A stretch of DNA of 64,000 nucleotides, from assembly GCA_943788635.1 (NCBI GenBank), contig CALSRA010000035.1, forward strand, positions 20,626 to 84,625, in the 5' to 3' direction. Position 1 is the stretch's first letter, and every line of letters starts with the position of its first letter. Shown in pieces: positions 36,729 to 48,293 of the stretch. This DNA is from an uncultured Alphaproteobacteria bacterium. Its GTDB lineage: Bacteria > Pseudomonadota > Alphaproteobacteria > UBA8366 > GCA-2717185. Position numbers and translations under genes: made by a program. The notes under the pieces are model-generated. The model made no database searches. It saw nothing but the letters and a program-made list of their open reading frames with translations, and was not told where the DNA came from.

Positions 36729-37451
36729 TCAGTGCAGATGCAGCGCATCATTGATGTACAGGCAGGTCAGGATCGCGAAGACATAGGCCTGCAAGAAGGC
36801 AATCAGGATTTCCAGCCCTGTCAGCGCAACCACGAAAACAAATGGCAGCACGCCAGCGGCACCCAGCAAGGCGATAAATCCGGCGATGACTTTCAGCAGC
36901 GTATGCCCGGCCAACATGTTGGCAAACAACCGGACCGACAGGCTGATCGGCCGCGAAAGGTACGAGATGACCTCAATCGGGATCAGCAGCGGATACATCG
37001 GAAGCGGCGTGCCGGGCGGCACAAAGAAGCTGAAGAAATGCATACCATGCTTGGCAAAGCCCAGAATGGTGACGCCAATGAAAATTACGGCGGCCAGCGC
37101 AAAGGTCACGATGATATGGCTGGTGAATGTGAAACTGTACGGCGTCATGCCCAACAGATTGCCGAGCAGCACAAACATGAACAGCGTAAAGACAAAGGGA
37201 AAGTAGCTGCGCCCCTCGTTACCGACCGTATCTCGCAGAAGGTTGGCCACGAATTCATACGATATCTCGACGGCTGCCTGCATACGACCCGGCACAACCG
37301 CGCCGCGCCGCATTCCCAGGATCACAAAAGCGGCGCACAGCACCACCGTGATCACCATGTAAAGCGCCGAATTTGTGAACGAGACGTCCACCCCACCCAG
37401 ATTCAGGGGGATAATCGGATGAATTTCAAATTGTTGTAGCGGACTAGCCAC
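36729..37451 (-). CDS. atpB: F0F1 ATP synthase subunit a
   Basis: A 240-residue membrane subunit forming the proton half-channels. It has several hydrophobic spans, the essential Arg in SLSVRLFANMLAGH, and GLEILIAFLQAYVFAIL near the C terminus. The start lies 3 bp after the atpI stop, indicating coupling. It is followed by atpE. Confidence 0.96.
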   Translation of the reverse strand: MASPLQQFEIHPIIPLNLGGVDVSFTNSALYMVITVVLCAAFVILGMRRGAVVPGRMQAAVEISYEFVANLLRDTVGNEGRSYFPFVFTLFMFVLLGNLLGMTPYSFTFTSHIIVTFALAAVIFIGVTILGFAKHGMHFFSFFVPPGTPLPMYPLLIPIEVISYLSRPISLSVRLFANMLAGHTLLKVIAGFIALLGAAGVLPFVFVVALTGLEILIAFLQAYVFAILTCLYINDALHLH

Positions 37452-37454
37452 CGT

Positions 37455-37853
37455 TTAACCCCGCCGTTTTCCGTTTCGTTCAACGTCTTCTTTCAAGCCT
37501 TTCGGCCCGTCACCATCTTCATCAACCTTCGTATACCCGGCTGCAAGGCCATATCCACGAACCAGACGAAATATATTCAGGAAGCCCGCCGCAGCGCCGA
37601 GCAGGAAGAAAACAATCAGAAACCAGGGCTTCGTATCGAGCCAGTAATCAAGAAGTACACCAATGCCAACACCGACAATCAATGCCGCGACAAGATCAGT
37701 ACCGATTCGCATAGCAAATCCGAAACCACCCTGTGCGCTATTCTTCCCGTCCTTGCTCGATCCTTTCCCGATCGACCGATCGTGTTGACTTCTCGCCGCG
37801 CTCAACCGCGCTTCCAGATCCTCCAGCGACGGCCCTTTATGATCTTCGGTCAT
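37455..37853 (-). CDS. atpI: ATP synthase protein I (AtpI)
   Basis: A 132-residue protein with two hydrophobic spans (LVAALIVGVGIGVLLDYWL and WFLIVFFLLGAAAGFLNIF) and charged ends. AtpI assists c-ring assembly or Mg transport in other bacteria. It is first gene of the F0 operon. A promoter is expected in the 141 bp separating it from smc, but I see no clear consensus there. Confidence 0.9.
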   Translation of the reverse strand: MTEDHKGPSLEDLEARLSAARSQHDRSIGKGSSKDGKNSAQGGFGFAMRIGTDLVAALIVGVGIGVLLDYWLDTKPWFLIVFFLLGAAAGFLNIFRLVRGYGLAAGYTKVDEDGDGPKGLKEDVERNGKRRG

Positions 37854-37994
37854 GGGTCATGCCCCTTTTCCGAACCTTATCGGCCATGCTGAAAGCGCGC
37901 GCACAATACTGGCCACCGATTTTGAAGTCAAGCCGCAATGGCTGTCTCGCATGCGTCCAAAAGTCGCGGAAAACCGCGCCTTTCATGCGAGGGG

Positions 37995-40900
37995 TCATGC
38001 ACTGGCCCGTAGCGCCTGCGCACCCTGCAAATCAACGGAGACAAGTTGGCTGACGCCGCGCTCTCCCATAGTCACCCCGTACAGCCGATCCATGCGGGCC
38101 ATTGTGATCCGATGATGGGTAATTACAAGGAAACGCGTGTCGCTGTGTGATGCAATTTCATCAAGCAACAGGCAAAAACGATCAACATTGGCATCGTCCA
38201 GCGGTGCATCGACCTCATCCAGCACACAGATCGGCGCCGGATTGGTCAAGAACACCGCAAACAGCAGCGAAATAGCCGTCAACGCCTGCTCGCCACCGGA
38301 CAGCAGGGACATTACCTGCAGCTTCTTACCCGGCGGGCTGGCCATGATTTCAAGGCCGGACTGCAGCGGATCTTCTGCTTCGGTCAGTTCCAGATAAGCC
38401 TTGCCACCCCCGAACAATTTGACAAAAAGTTCCTGAAAATGGCCGTTCACGGTCTCGAATGCCGTCAGCAGGCGTTCGCGGCCCTCCCGATTCAACTGCG
38501 AAATCCCCTGCCGCAACCGCCCGATCGCCGAAAGCAGATCTTCGCGTTCACTGCGCATCGACGCGATCTGAACTTCAAGTTCCTCGGCTTCCAGTTCGGC
38601 GCGCAGGTTGACCGGCCCCATATTATCGCGTTCGCGTGTAAAGCGATCCAGCTTCGTCTCAACCTCGTCAGGATCGGGCAGATCGATATCGCCCTCAATA
38701 CCCGCTTCGCGCAAGACCGCACCGGGCGCGCAGTTAAGGCGTTCGGTGATTCGCTCGCGAACGGCCACCTGGTCGCTCACCGCCTGTTCCACCTGGGCTT
38801 CGTTCCGAACCCGCTGTTCACGGCTTTCAGCGAGGCCCGATTCGGCCGCCCGCAAGGCGCGATCGGATTCGGTTTGCGCCGTCTCGCCGGTCGCCAGACG
38901 ATCCGCAGCCGCGCCGCGCTTTTCTTCCGCTTCCGAAATCTTGCCGAGAAGCTCATTGCGTTGCGCGGCAATCGCTTCAGGTCGCTGCGCCAGTTCGTCA
39001 CGTGCGGTTTCCGCTGCCGCCTGTCGTTCTTCAAGATCGGCCAGACGGGTCGCCGCGCCGTTCAACCGCCCGCGCCATACTTCAATTTCGTCGGCCACAA
39101 CACGCCGCCGGTTCGTACGTTCCTGCGATTCGCGCTTCAGACGGTCATAGGCGCTGCGTTTTTCCGATTGCTCGGTCCGCAATTCCGCCAGTTCGGCACG
39201 CAAGACTTCCAGCTTGGCTTTCTTCGCCGCCAAGTCTTCCAGGTCATCAACCGATCGATTGACGGCTTTCCATTGCAATTCAGCCTCTTCAAGGTCGACG
39301 ACCGTCTGGTTGGCCGTATCCGCCAACGCCGTCAGACGCGAACGCGCAGCGGCGGCCTTGCTGGACATCGTACCGAACTGCTGGCGCACTTCGTTCAATA
39401 CCGCATACGCGGAATTGAGGGCACGCCGCGTTTCCTGTTCCCGGCCTTCGGCTTCCGAACGGACAGCCTTCGCCAATTCCAGCGCTTCCCGGCGGGTTTC
39501 CTGTTCCGGGACAAGACCGTCCTGCTTTTCCCGCAGCGCAACCAGGCGATTCCGCTGCCCCAGGCGCGTCGCCGCCGGCGTTGGCGCCCCGGCGGCCATC
39601 CGGTATCCATCCCAGCGCCACAGCGCACCATCTTTTGAAACCAGTCGCTGCCCGGGACGCAACGCTGCGTGCAGCGAATCCCCCTGCGCCAGATCAGCCA
39701 CCACACCGATCTGGGACAGGCGCCTGTGCAACACTTGCGGCGCCTTGGCAAAACGGGACAACGGCTCAACATCCGCCGGTAGCGCCTGCAAGACATCCAG
39801 CGGCGGCAAAACCGCCCAATGCACGGGCGCCGCGGTATCGACCGGCGCATCGATATCTTCACCAAGCGCAATGCCGATGGCGGCTTCGTAGCCCGGTTCC
39901 ACGGCAATTGATTCAATCAGCGGCGCAAAGAAATCGCCCTCCGCCGGCTCCACAAGCTCCGCCAGGGCCCGAATATCTGCCGCAAGCCGGTCGCATTCCG
40001 CATCGAAATCACGGGCGGCATCCCGCGCTTCCGATTCGGCCTCCCGCTTTTCAGCAAGTAAGGTTTCCGCCTCACCGGCGGCTTCCTGTGCCGACGTTAC
40101 ACGCTCTTCCGCAGCGTTAACCGACGCTTCGGTTTCGTTCAGCGCCGAATCATCGGCAATATTGCCGGCCAGTTCGACCCGTTCTTCATCCAGTTCTTCC
40201 GCGCGGCGTTTCAACCGCTCGATTCGCTTCCATAACTCGTCCCGCTGGCGTTCGAGCGCGACCCGACGCGCCTCGGCTTCTGCGGTTTGCGACATCAGGT
40301 CATTGCGCTCCGTTTCCTTGTCATCGACCTGGCCGGAAACGGCTTCAAGCGCCGCCTGCGCCTCGGTTTCAGACAGCGCTTCGGATTCCTGCGCCGCATC
40401 CAGCGCGGTCGCCTCCACTGTCAGCCGTTCATTGGCCGTTTCGGCATCGGCCGCGAGCGCGCGCTCGCGTTCGGTATCCCGCCCGACCTGCTCCAGCTGT
40501 CGCATCGCCTCGGCCTGCGCCTGGGCAATCCGTTCGCCTTCCCGCTCCAACTCACCCCGTGCCAGCAGCAGTCGCTGCAATTCCGCCGCCGCCTCGGTTT
40601 CCGCCTGACGCAGCGCTGGCAATCCGGCGGCGACTTCCGCCTGACGTGTCGCGGCGGCACTGGAAGCTTCTGTCCGGCCGGCAACTTCCGCTTCGGCCAG
40701 TTGCAACCGGTCCCGTGCCGCCTTCACCGCGTTCGTTGCGGCCGTCCAGCGCAAATGCAACAGAATGGCTTCATGGTGGCGAATATTTTCGGACAACCGC
40801 CGATATCGGGCAGCCTGCCGCGTTTGCCGTTTCAGGGCTTCCAGTTGCCCGTCCAGCGCTTCGATCACATCGTCAAGGCGCTCCAGATTTGTTTCCGCCG

Positions 40901-41456
40901 CACGCAGCCGCAGTTCCGCTTCGTGCCTTCGGGAATGCAGCCCCCGGATACCCGCCGCTTCCTCCAGCAACACGCGTCGTTCGGTCGGCTTGGAGCCGAT
41001 CAGGGCACCAATCCGGCCCTGGCTCACCATCGCCGTGGAATGGGCCCCACTGGCCATATCCGCAAACAACAGCTGGACATCGCGGGCACGAACTTCTTTG
41101 CCATTCACGCGATATTGCGAGCCCGCGCCGCGTTCGATACGACGGCTGATATCGATTTCATCGGAATCGTTAAATGCGGCCGGCGCGTCGCGCATCGCGT
41201 TATCCAGCCGCAACATGACTTCCGCTATGTTACGCGACGGGCGGGTCGTCGTGCCGCCAAAAATAACGTCTTCCATTTCGCCGCCGCGCATGCTTTTCGC
41301 GGAGGTTTCGCCCATGACCCACCGCAGCGCTTCGACGACATTGGATTTACCGCATCCATTCGGCCCGACAATACCGGTCATGCCGGGCTGGATAACCAGA
41401 TCGGTTGGGTCGACGAAGGATTTGAAGCCCGTTAAATGGAGCCTGTTTAAATGCAC
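37995..41456 (-). CDS. smc: Chromosome segregation protein SMC
   Basis: A 1153-residue condensin. The N-terminal ATPase has HLTGFKSFVDPT and Walker A GPNGCGKSN at about 32-40. Two long coiled coils flank a hinge near residues 510-640. The C-terminal head has the ABC signature LLSGGEQALTA and Walker B ICVLDEVDAPLDDANV. It compacts and segregates DNA with ScpAB, which are not in the window. It starts 6 bp after the dsbA-like stop, so dciA, dsbA and smc are likely co-transcribed. Confidence 0.97.
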   Translation of the reverse strand: MHLNRLHLTGFKSFVDPTDLVIQPGMTGIVGPNGCGKSNVVEALRWVMGETSAKSMRGGEMEDVIFGGTTTRPSRNIAEVMLRLDNAMRDAPAAFNDSDEIDISRRIERGAGSQYRVNGKEVRARDVQLLFADMASGAHSTAMVSQGRIGALIGSKPTERRVLLEEAAGIRGLHSRRHEAELRLRAAETNLERLDDVIEALDGQLEALKRQTRQAARYRRLSENIRHHEAILLHLRWTAATNAVKAARDRLQLAEAEVAGRTEASSAAATRQAEVAAGLPALRQAETEAAAELQRLLLARGELEREGERIAQAQAEAMRQLEQVGRDTERERALAADAETANERLTVEATALDAAQESEALSETEAQAALEAVSGQVDDKETERNDLMSQTAEAEARRVALERQRDELWKRIERLKRRAEELDEERVELAGNIADDSALNETEASVNAAEERVTSAQEAAGEAETLLAEKREAESEARDAARDFDAECDRLAADIRALAELVEPAEGDFFAPLIESIAVEPGYEAAIGIALGEDIDAPVDTAAPVHWAVLPPLDVLQALPADVEPLSRFAKAPQVLHRRLSQIGVVADLAQGDSLHAALRPGQRLVSKDGALWRWDGYRMAAGAPTPAATRLGQRNRLVALREKQDGLVPEQETRREALELAKAVRSEAEGREQETRRALNSAYAVLNEVRQQFGTMSSKAAAARSRLTALADTANQTVVDLEEAELQWKAVNRSVDDLEDLAAKKAKLEVLRAELAELRTEQSEKRSAYDRLKRESQERTNRRRVVADEIEVWRGRLNGAATRLADLEERQAAAETARDELAQRPEAIAAQRNELLGKISEAEEKRGAAADRLATGETAQTESDRALRAAESGLAESREQRVRNEAQVEQAVSDQVAVRERITERLNCAPGAVLREAGIEGDIDLPDPDEVETKLDRFTRERDNMGPVNLRAELEAEELEVQIASMRSEREDLLSAIGRLRQGISQLNREGRERLLTAFETVNGHFQELFVKLFGGGKAYLELTEAEDPLQSGLEIMASPPGKKLQVMSLLSGGEQALTAISLLFAVFLTNPAPICVLDEVDAPLDDANVDRFCLLLDEIASHSDTRFLVITHHRITMARMDRLYGVTMGERGVSQLVSVDLQGAQALRASA

Positions 41457-41462
41457 GTGGTT

Positions 41463-42068
41463 CTAGTCGATGAGTTTTTTCAACAACTCGTCAAATACCT
41501 CATATGACTGTGCACCGACAATGCGTTTATCGCCATCGATAATAAATGAGGGCGTCGATTTGATATCGGATTGTTTATTCGCCGTTAATCGCACCTGCAA
41601 CAGGCCGTCTACCAGCGCCTTATCGTTCAAACAGGCATTAAAATCTTCCTGACTCAATCCGCCGAGCTTTCCGATTCGCGTCAACGCAGCCAATGGGTCG
41701 GATTCAGTCGTCCATTTTTCCTGATTCTGGAACAATACATCAAGAAACTGGAAATAGCGGCTGGGCGGTGCGCAACGCGCCATGACGGCGGCGACGAGTC
41801 CAAGCTGATCAAATGGAAAGTCGCGGTAAACCAGCTTCACCTTGCCGGTATCGATGTAGTTTTTTTTGATTTCCGGCAGGATATCGATATGGAAGCTGCG
41901 GCAATGCGGGCAGGTCAGCGAGGAATACTCGATGATTTCGATTGGCGCATTGGGATCGCCGAGAACGCGGTCTTTCAGCGCTTCTTCGGCTGTTGGTGGC
42001 GCCGCCTGCGCCAGAGAAACGATAAACATCGCAGCAAGACCGGCCACGCTGGCAAGAATTCGGGTCAA
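41463..42068 (-). CDS. DsbA-family periplasmic thiol oxidoreductase
   Basis: A 201-residue protein with a signal peptide (ILASVAGLAAMFIVSLAQA, cleavage near residue 22) and a thioredoxin fold. The active site is CPHC at 53-56 in EYSSLTCPHCRSFH. The insertion with VYRDFPFDQLGLVAAVMARC and the cis-Pro region TPSFIIDG are typical. It forms or isomerises disulfides in the periplasm, and its partner could be DsbB. The position between dciA and smc is a recurring alphaproteobacterial arrangement with no obvious functional link. Confidence 0.9.
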   Translation of the reverse strand: MTRILASVAGLAAMFIVSLAQAAPPTAEEALKDRVLGDPNAPIEIIEYSSLTCPHCRSFHIDILPEIKKNYIDTGKVKLVYRDFPFDQLGLVAAVMARCAPPSRYFQFLDVLFQNQEKWTTESDPLAALTRIGKLGGLSQEDFNACLNDKALVDGLLQVRLTANKQSDIKSTPSFIIDGDKRIVGAQSYEVFDELLKKLID

Positions 42069-42146
42069 CTTATTCTCCTGTATGCAATACGGGCCGTAAT
42101 TTCGTGGCGAGTATAGGGGGGTGAATATGGCGCAATCAAGGCGTCA

Positions 42147-42168
42147 AACAGGATTGTGAAATCCTGTT
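42147..42168 (-). terminator. Hairpin at the dciA stop codon
   Basis: AACAGGATT (42147-42155) and AATCCTGTT (42160-42168) form a perfect 9-bp stem with a 4-nt loop that reaches into the dciA stop. On the minus strand it is followed by TGACG, not a T-run, so attenuation or RNA stability is as likely as termination. Confidence 0.4.
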
Positions 42169-42700
42169 ATCGCTGCCTTTTCCGGCCGGCTTCCTGTTGC
42201 AGAATTGCCGTGCCGATTCGTTCCAGAGTGGCACGCATTTCATCATCCTCCACCGCATCCAGCAGGTCGCTCAGTGCTGTTTTTTGCGCCGGGTCCAGCG
42301 GAGTCTTCGCCGATGCCGCATGACGGCGACGCGGCATGTCACGCCCCAGCGGGGCGTGAATCAGCCGAAGACGGGTGACGGCACCATATCCAAAATGTCG
42401 ATTGATCCGTTCAACCACCATTGGCTCAAGATGCTGCAATTCTGTCGCAACACCGCCCTGGACACGGATATGAAGGACACCGCCGACACGCTCCCCGCGC
42501 GAAAACGCCAGTTTTTCAGGCTGGGAAACAGCCGCGAGATCGCTACCGACGATGGTCGCCCATTCGGTTATCAGCGACCCTTCTGTAAAACCGTGCTTGC
42601 CAATCGCCTTCGCCGTCAGTTTCGGCAATGAGGCGGCAATCGGCCTGGGGCGGGCAGCCCGGTCCGGTACAGTCGATTTTGCTTTCTGAGGTTTCTTCAC
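42167..42700 (-). CDS. dciA: DciA-type (DUF721) replicative helicase-associated protein
   Basis: A 177-residue protein. The DUF721 core is in LITEWATIVGSDLAAVSQPEKL and GGVLHIRVQGGVATELQHL, with ERINRHFGYGAVTRLRL. DciA helps load the DnaB helicase in bacteria lacking DnaC. GTG 42700 is chosen because AGGG lies about 6 nt upstream and longer starts would run into mutY. It is divergent from mutY with a 38-bp gap, so the promoters must overlap or lie within the genes. DsbA-like and smc genes follow. Confidence 0.85.
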   Translation of the reverse strand: MKKPQKAKSTVPDRAARPRPIAASLPKLTAKAIGKHGFTEGSLITEWATIVGSDLAAVSQPEKLAFSRGERVGGVLHIRVQGGVATELQHLEPMVVERINRHFGYGAVTRLRLIHAPLGRDMPRRRHAASAKTPLDPAQKTALSDLLDAVEDDEMRATLERIGTAILQQEAGRKRQR

Positions 42701-42738
42701 GTACGCCCTGCCACTGTTGTCCCTTATAGTTATGCCGC

Positions 42739-44967
<2,229 letters not shown>

Positions 44968-45020
44968 TACAGGTCAATACTCAAAATTTACCTAGTAATA
45001 CTGACACAACATCTGGTGTT

Positions 45021-45623
45021 TTACTTTAATCTAGACGCTACCGGTTTGAAGCTTCGCCGGTGATGAACCGTCACACCAAGGCGGTCGAGGCCGTCGCGAT
45101 GCCCCGCGGTGCCATATCCCTGGTTTGTTTCCCAGCCGTAACCCGGAAATTCACGGGCCAATTTCGCCATCATTCGGTCACGGGTCACCTTTGCCATGAT
45201 CGACGCTGCCGCGATGGAAAACGAACGGGAATCGCCTTTCACAACAGTCTGTACAGGATAGTCCAGCACGGGCGACCGATTGCCATCGACAAGGACGAGG
45301 TCGGGGGACAGCGAAAGACCCGCAACCGCGCGCTGCATCGCCAGCATTGTGGCGGCAAGAATATTCAGACGGTCAATCTCCGCAACGCTCGCAATGCCAA
45401 CCGACGTCGTAGCACTTGCCTGAAGGCCCGCGAAAAGCAGTTCACGCGTCGCTGCCGAAAGCCGCTTGGAATCATCCAGTTTCGCGACAAGAACCGCCGG
45501 CATCTTGGAAAGATCAAGGATTGCTGCCCCCGCAACCACAGGACCGGCCCAGGGGCCGCGTCCGGCTTCGTCCACGCCCGCAACAACCCCGCCCGCCACA
45601 TTCTCCAACGCGTAATCAGGCAT
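45021..45623 (-). CDS. rnhB: Ribonuclease HII
   Basis: A 200-residue endonuclease cutting RNA in RNA-DNA hybrids and single ribonucleotides. Catalytic acids are in VAGVDEAGRGPWAGPVV (Asp18, Glu19), with DDSKRLSA and VLVDGNRSPV further on and SIMAKVTRDRMM near the C-terminal part. ATG 45623 follows AAGGA; the frame runs upstream only inside the antiporter gene. It overlaps the antiporter stop by 8 bp, so the two are co-transcribed. Confidence 0.95.
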   Translation of the reverse strand: MPDYALENVAGGVVAGVDEAGRGPWAGPVVAGAAILDLSKMPAVLVAKLDDSKRLSAATRELLFAGLQASATTSVGIASVAEIDRLNILAATMLAMQRAVAGLSLSPDLVLVDGNRSPVLDYPVQTVVKGDSRSFSIAAASIMAKVTRDRMMAKLAREFPGYGWETNQGYGTAGHRDGLDRLGVTVHHRRSFKPVASRLK

Positions 45624-47043
45624 TATCCTTACCGGATTCAGGGGCACATGGCGCAGGCGGCGCGGCACTTTCCGTTTCCGTCGGCTCCTTGTCGGCGGGT
45701 TCTTCCTGCTTCTCGGCAGACTCTTCCGGCTTGTCCGTCTTGACGGCGGATGTTTCACCACTTCCCGAAACCAACCCCTGCACCACGGCAACGGCCGAGG
45801 CGGCAACCGTTCCCGATATCCGACGGGTAATCCGCCATTCACGGAAATAGATCAGCCGCAGCAACTTTCGCAGGCTGCCGGGACGCTGGGCCGCCCGGTG
45901 ATGGAGCCGCCGGGCGGCACTCAGCCACAGGGGACTGGTCACAAGCGACAAAACCGTAACCGCAACAATCATGCGGTGGATTTCGGAATCGATCACACTG
46001 CGATCGATAGCCGCCGCCCCAAGCACAAAGGAAAATTCCCCCAACTGCGCGAGCACGAGACTGGAGAGAAACGCCCGTTGCGTCGGCTCCCCCATCGCCC
46101 GCAGGACAAGCGTGTTCAGCACGGTCTTGAACCCGGCAACGAACAGCCAGACGAGAATAACTGCGCCGATGTTCTTCCACAGGAATTCAAGGTCAATCAG
46201 CAAGCCGATCGACAGGAAAAACACCATCAGCAACACGCTTTGAATCGGGTGCGCTGACTCTGCAACCATCTGACGCTGCTGGCTGCTGCTCACCAGCAGC
46301 CCGGCAAAGAACGCCCCGAATGCCGGTGACAATCCAATCAGACCAGCGATGGCCGCGAAGCCAAAACACCAGGTCAGCGCCGCGACGGGGGTCAGATCCA
46401 TCCCGCCCGCCGTAACCGCAGCCAGCGGCAGATTTATCTTGCGACGGCGACTCAAATAAATTGTCGCACCGGCCAGCAGCGCTACAGAAAGCGTAATTTT
46501 GAAAATGACAGCCGATACATCGCTATCACCCGCAAGCGCCGAAACGACAAACAGCATCGGCGCGACCGCCAGATCCTGCGCCACCAGAATACCGACGGTG
46601 ATGCGACCAACCCGTGTGCGCAACTCGCCGATTTCATCCAGCATCCGAATGGCGACGGCCGTGCTGCTCAACGCCAGGACAAAACCAAACAGAACCGCAT
46701 GCGATGCCGGCCAGCCAAAAAACCGGGTCAACCCCAACACAATGCCGACGCTAACGCTGATTTGAATCAAGGCACTGAAAACCGCAATCCGCCAGGCACG
46801 GCGAAAATTACGCAGCGACAGCTCCATGCCGACAAAATACAGCAGCAGCAACACGCCGAGTTCTGCCAGTTCACCGACCTGTTCGCGATCCGTGATCAAT
46901 TGCAGACCCGACGGTCCCAACAGGATGCCCGCAAGGATATAACCAACAATTGCAGGTTGCTTCAGACGGGTCATCAACGTTCCGCAAAGCGTCGCCGCAC
47001 CTGCGACCACCGCAATACCTGTCAAATCCAACCCTGCTTCCAT
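45616..47043 (-). CDS. CPA2-family monovalent cation/proton antiporter
   Basis: A 475-residue membrane protein with about 12 hydrophobic spans of the Na/H exchanger fold. GTLMTRLKQPAIVGYILAGI and LGPSGLQLI are typical of KefB/YbaL-type CPA2 carriers. No TrkA-N/RCK nucleotide-binding domain follows the core. Instead there is a roughly 60-residue tail rich in Lys, Glu and Pro that looks disordered. It probably exchanges K or Na for protons; direction and ion are not readable. It is followed by rnhB on the same transcript. Confidence 0.88.
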   Translation of the reverse strand: MEAGLDLTGIAVVAGAATLCGTLMTRLKQPAIVGYILAGILLGPSGLQLITDREQVGELAELGVLLLLYFVGMELSLRNFRRAWRIAVFSALIQISVSVGIVLGLTRFFGWPASHAVLFGFVLALSSTAVAIRMLDEIGELRTRVGRITVGILVAQDLAVAPMLFVVSALAGDSDVSAVIFKITLSVALLAGATIYLSRRRKINLPLAAVTAGGMDLTPVAALTWCFGFAAIAGLIGLSPAFGAFFAGLLVSSSQQRQMVAESAHPIQSVLLMVFFLSIGLLIDLEFLWKNIGAVILVWLFVAGFKTVLNTLVLRAMGEPTQRAFLSSLVLAQLGEFSFVLGAAAIDRSVIDSEIHRMIVAVTVLSLVTSPLWLSAARRLHHRAAQRPGSLRKLLRLIYFREWRITRRISGTVAASAVAVVQGLVSGSGETSAVKTDKPEESAEKQEEPADKEPTETESAAPPAPCAPESGKDNA

Positions 47044-47131
47044 ATATGCCTTATACCATTTTGCCGCGCCGGAATCTTTGAGATATTTGGATCCGTTTCG
47101 GATCAGTAATGCCGTTGCGCACCGATTTTTA

Positions 47132-48211
47132 TTACAGAAGGTTCAACTGGTCGCCTTTTGCTGGCGGCGGACGGAACAGCGCCGTATCGAGGTCCAGTCG
47201 TCGCCGGTCCAACCCAAGCTTCCGCCGCGACAGACGAAACCGCGTTTCCAACAGGTCGGCATAGACGCCGGTTCCGCGTGTGCGCTTTCCCCAGCGCGAG
47301 TCGTAATCCGCGCCATTGCGCGTATCGCGCACCAGCGACATCACATGTGCGGCCCTTGCAGGAAAATGCGATTCCAGCCACTCGACGAAAAGATCGCGAA
47401 TTTCCAATGGCAGTCGCAACAATGTGTAGCCAGCGCTCGTTGCGCCGGCTTCCGCTGCCGCCGCCAGAATCGATTCCAGTTCCTGGTCATTCAATGCGGG
47501 AATCATTGGCGCCGCCAGAACCCCGGCGGGAACACCGGCTTCGCTGAGCCCCCGTATCGCGGCCAATCGCCGACCTGGGGTCGCCGCGCGCGGTTCCATC
47601 TTGCGTGCAAGGGAACGGTCCAGCGTCGTCACGGATAATGTTACCAACGCAAGATTCTGTTCCGCCATGGGTGCAAGGATATCGAGATCCCGCAACACCA
47701 GCGGGGATTTTGTCACGATCGCGACCGGGTGTCTGAATTCCGCCAGTACCTGGAGAATACGGCGGGTTAGCTCCAGACCGCGTTCAATCGGCTGATAGGG
47801 GTCGGTATTCGCACCCAGCACAATCACGGAAGGCCGATAACGCGGTTTCCGCAACTCCTGCGCCAGAAGCGACGGGGCTTCCGGTTTCTGGAACAACCGG
47901 GTTTCAAAATCCAGTCCCGGTGATAATCCGTAATAGGCATGGGTCGGACGGGCAAAACAGTAAATGCAGCCATGTTCACAGCCACGATACGGGTTGATCG
48001 ACTGAGCAAAGAGAATATCCGGCGATTCATTGGTCGCAATTATGCGCCGCGCGGCATCAATGCCCACGACCGTGCGTAACGGCGGCAGCGGTTCACCATC
48101 ACCATCCCAGCCATCATCGGTCGCAACTCGCTCAAACGACTCGAATCTGGTTGTCCGGTTGGTTACCGCGCCCCGCCCCTTCCGGGGAAACTCCTGTTTC
48201 GATGATACCAT
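47132..48211 (-). CDS. PA0069/SplB-like radical SAM protein
   Basis: A 359-residue radical SAM protein with the cluster motif GCEHGCIYCFARPTHAYYG, characteristic of the PA0069/Rv2578c group related to spore photoproduct lyase. Further conserved blocks are VLGANTDPYQPIERGLELTR and VTLSVTTLDRSLARKMEPRA. The reaction of this group is not established. ATG 48211 is chosen over an upstream in-frame TTG. It is divergent from a glycosyltransferase gene with an 82-bp gap. Confidence 0.87.
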   Translation of the reverse strand: MVSSKQEFPRKGRGAVTNRTTRFESFERVATDDGWDGDGEPLPPLRTVVGIDAARRIIATNESPDILFAQSINPYRGCEHGCIYCFARPTHAYYGLSPGLDFETRLFQKPEAPSLLAQELRKPRYRPSVIVLGANTDPYQPIERGLELTRRILQVLAEFRHPVAIVTKSPLVLRDLDILAPMAEQNLALVTLSVTTLDRSLARKMEPRAATPGRRLAAIRGLSEAGVPAGVLAAPMIPALNDQELESILAAAAEAGATSAGYTLLRLPLEIRDLFVEWLESHFPARAAHVMSLVRDTRNGADYDSRWGKRTRGTGVYADLLETRFRLSRRKLGLDRRRLDLDTALFRPPPAKGDQLNLL

Positions 48212-48293
48212 ACGCACATTATGGAACAAATCAGGAACGATTCAACACGATTCTTCATTGCCGTCGATACCGCGTTGCGGCATAAGAATTTTC

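Noticed and set aside
36732..37439. Long + strand frame over atpB
   Set aside because: It is rich in Gln and His in a repetitive way typical of the reverse complement of membrane-protein codons; AtpB on the minus strand is unmistakable.
38439..39638. A 399-codon + strand frame across the smc coiled coil
   Set aside because: It is the complement of the Glu/Arg-rich coiled coil; no domain, start context or independent conservation is apparent.
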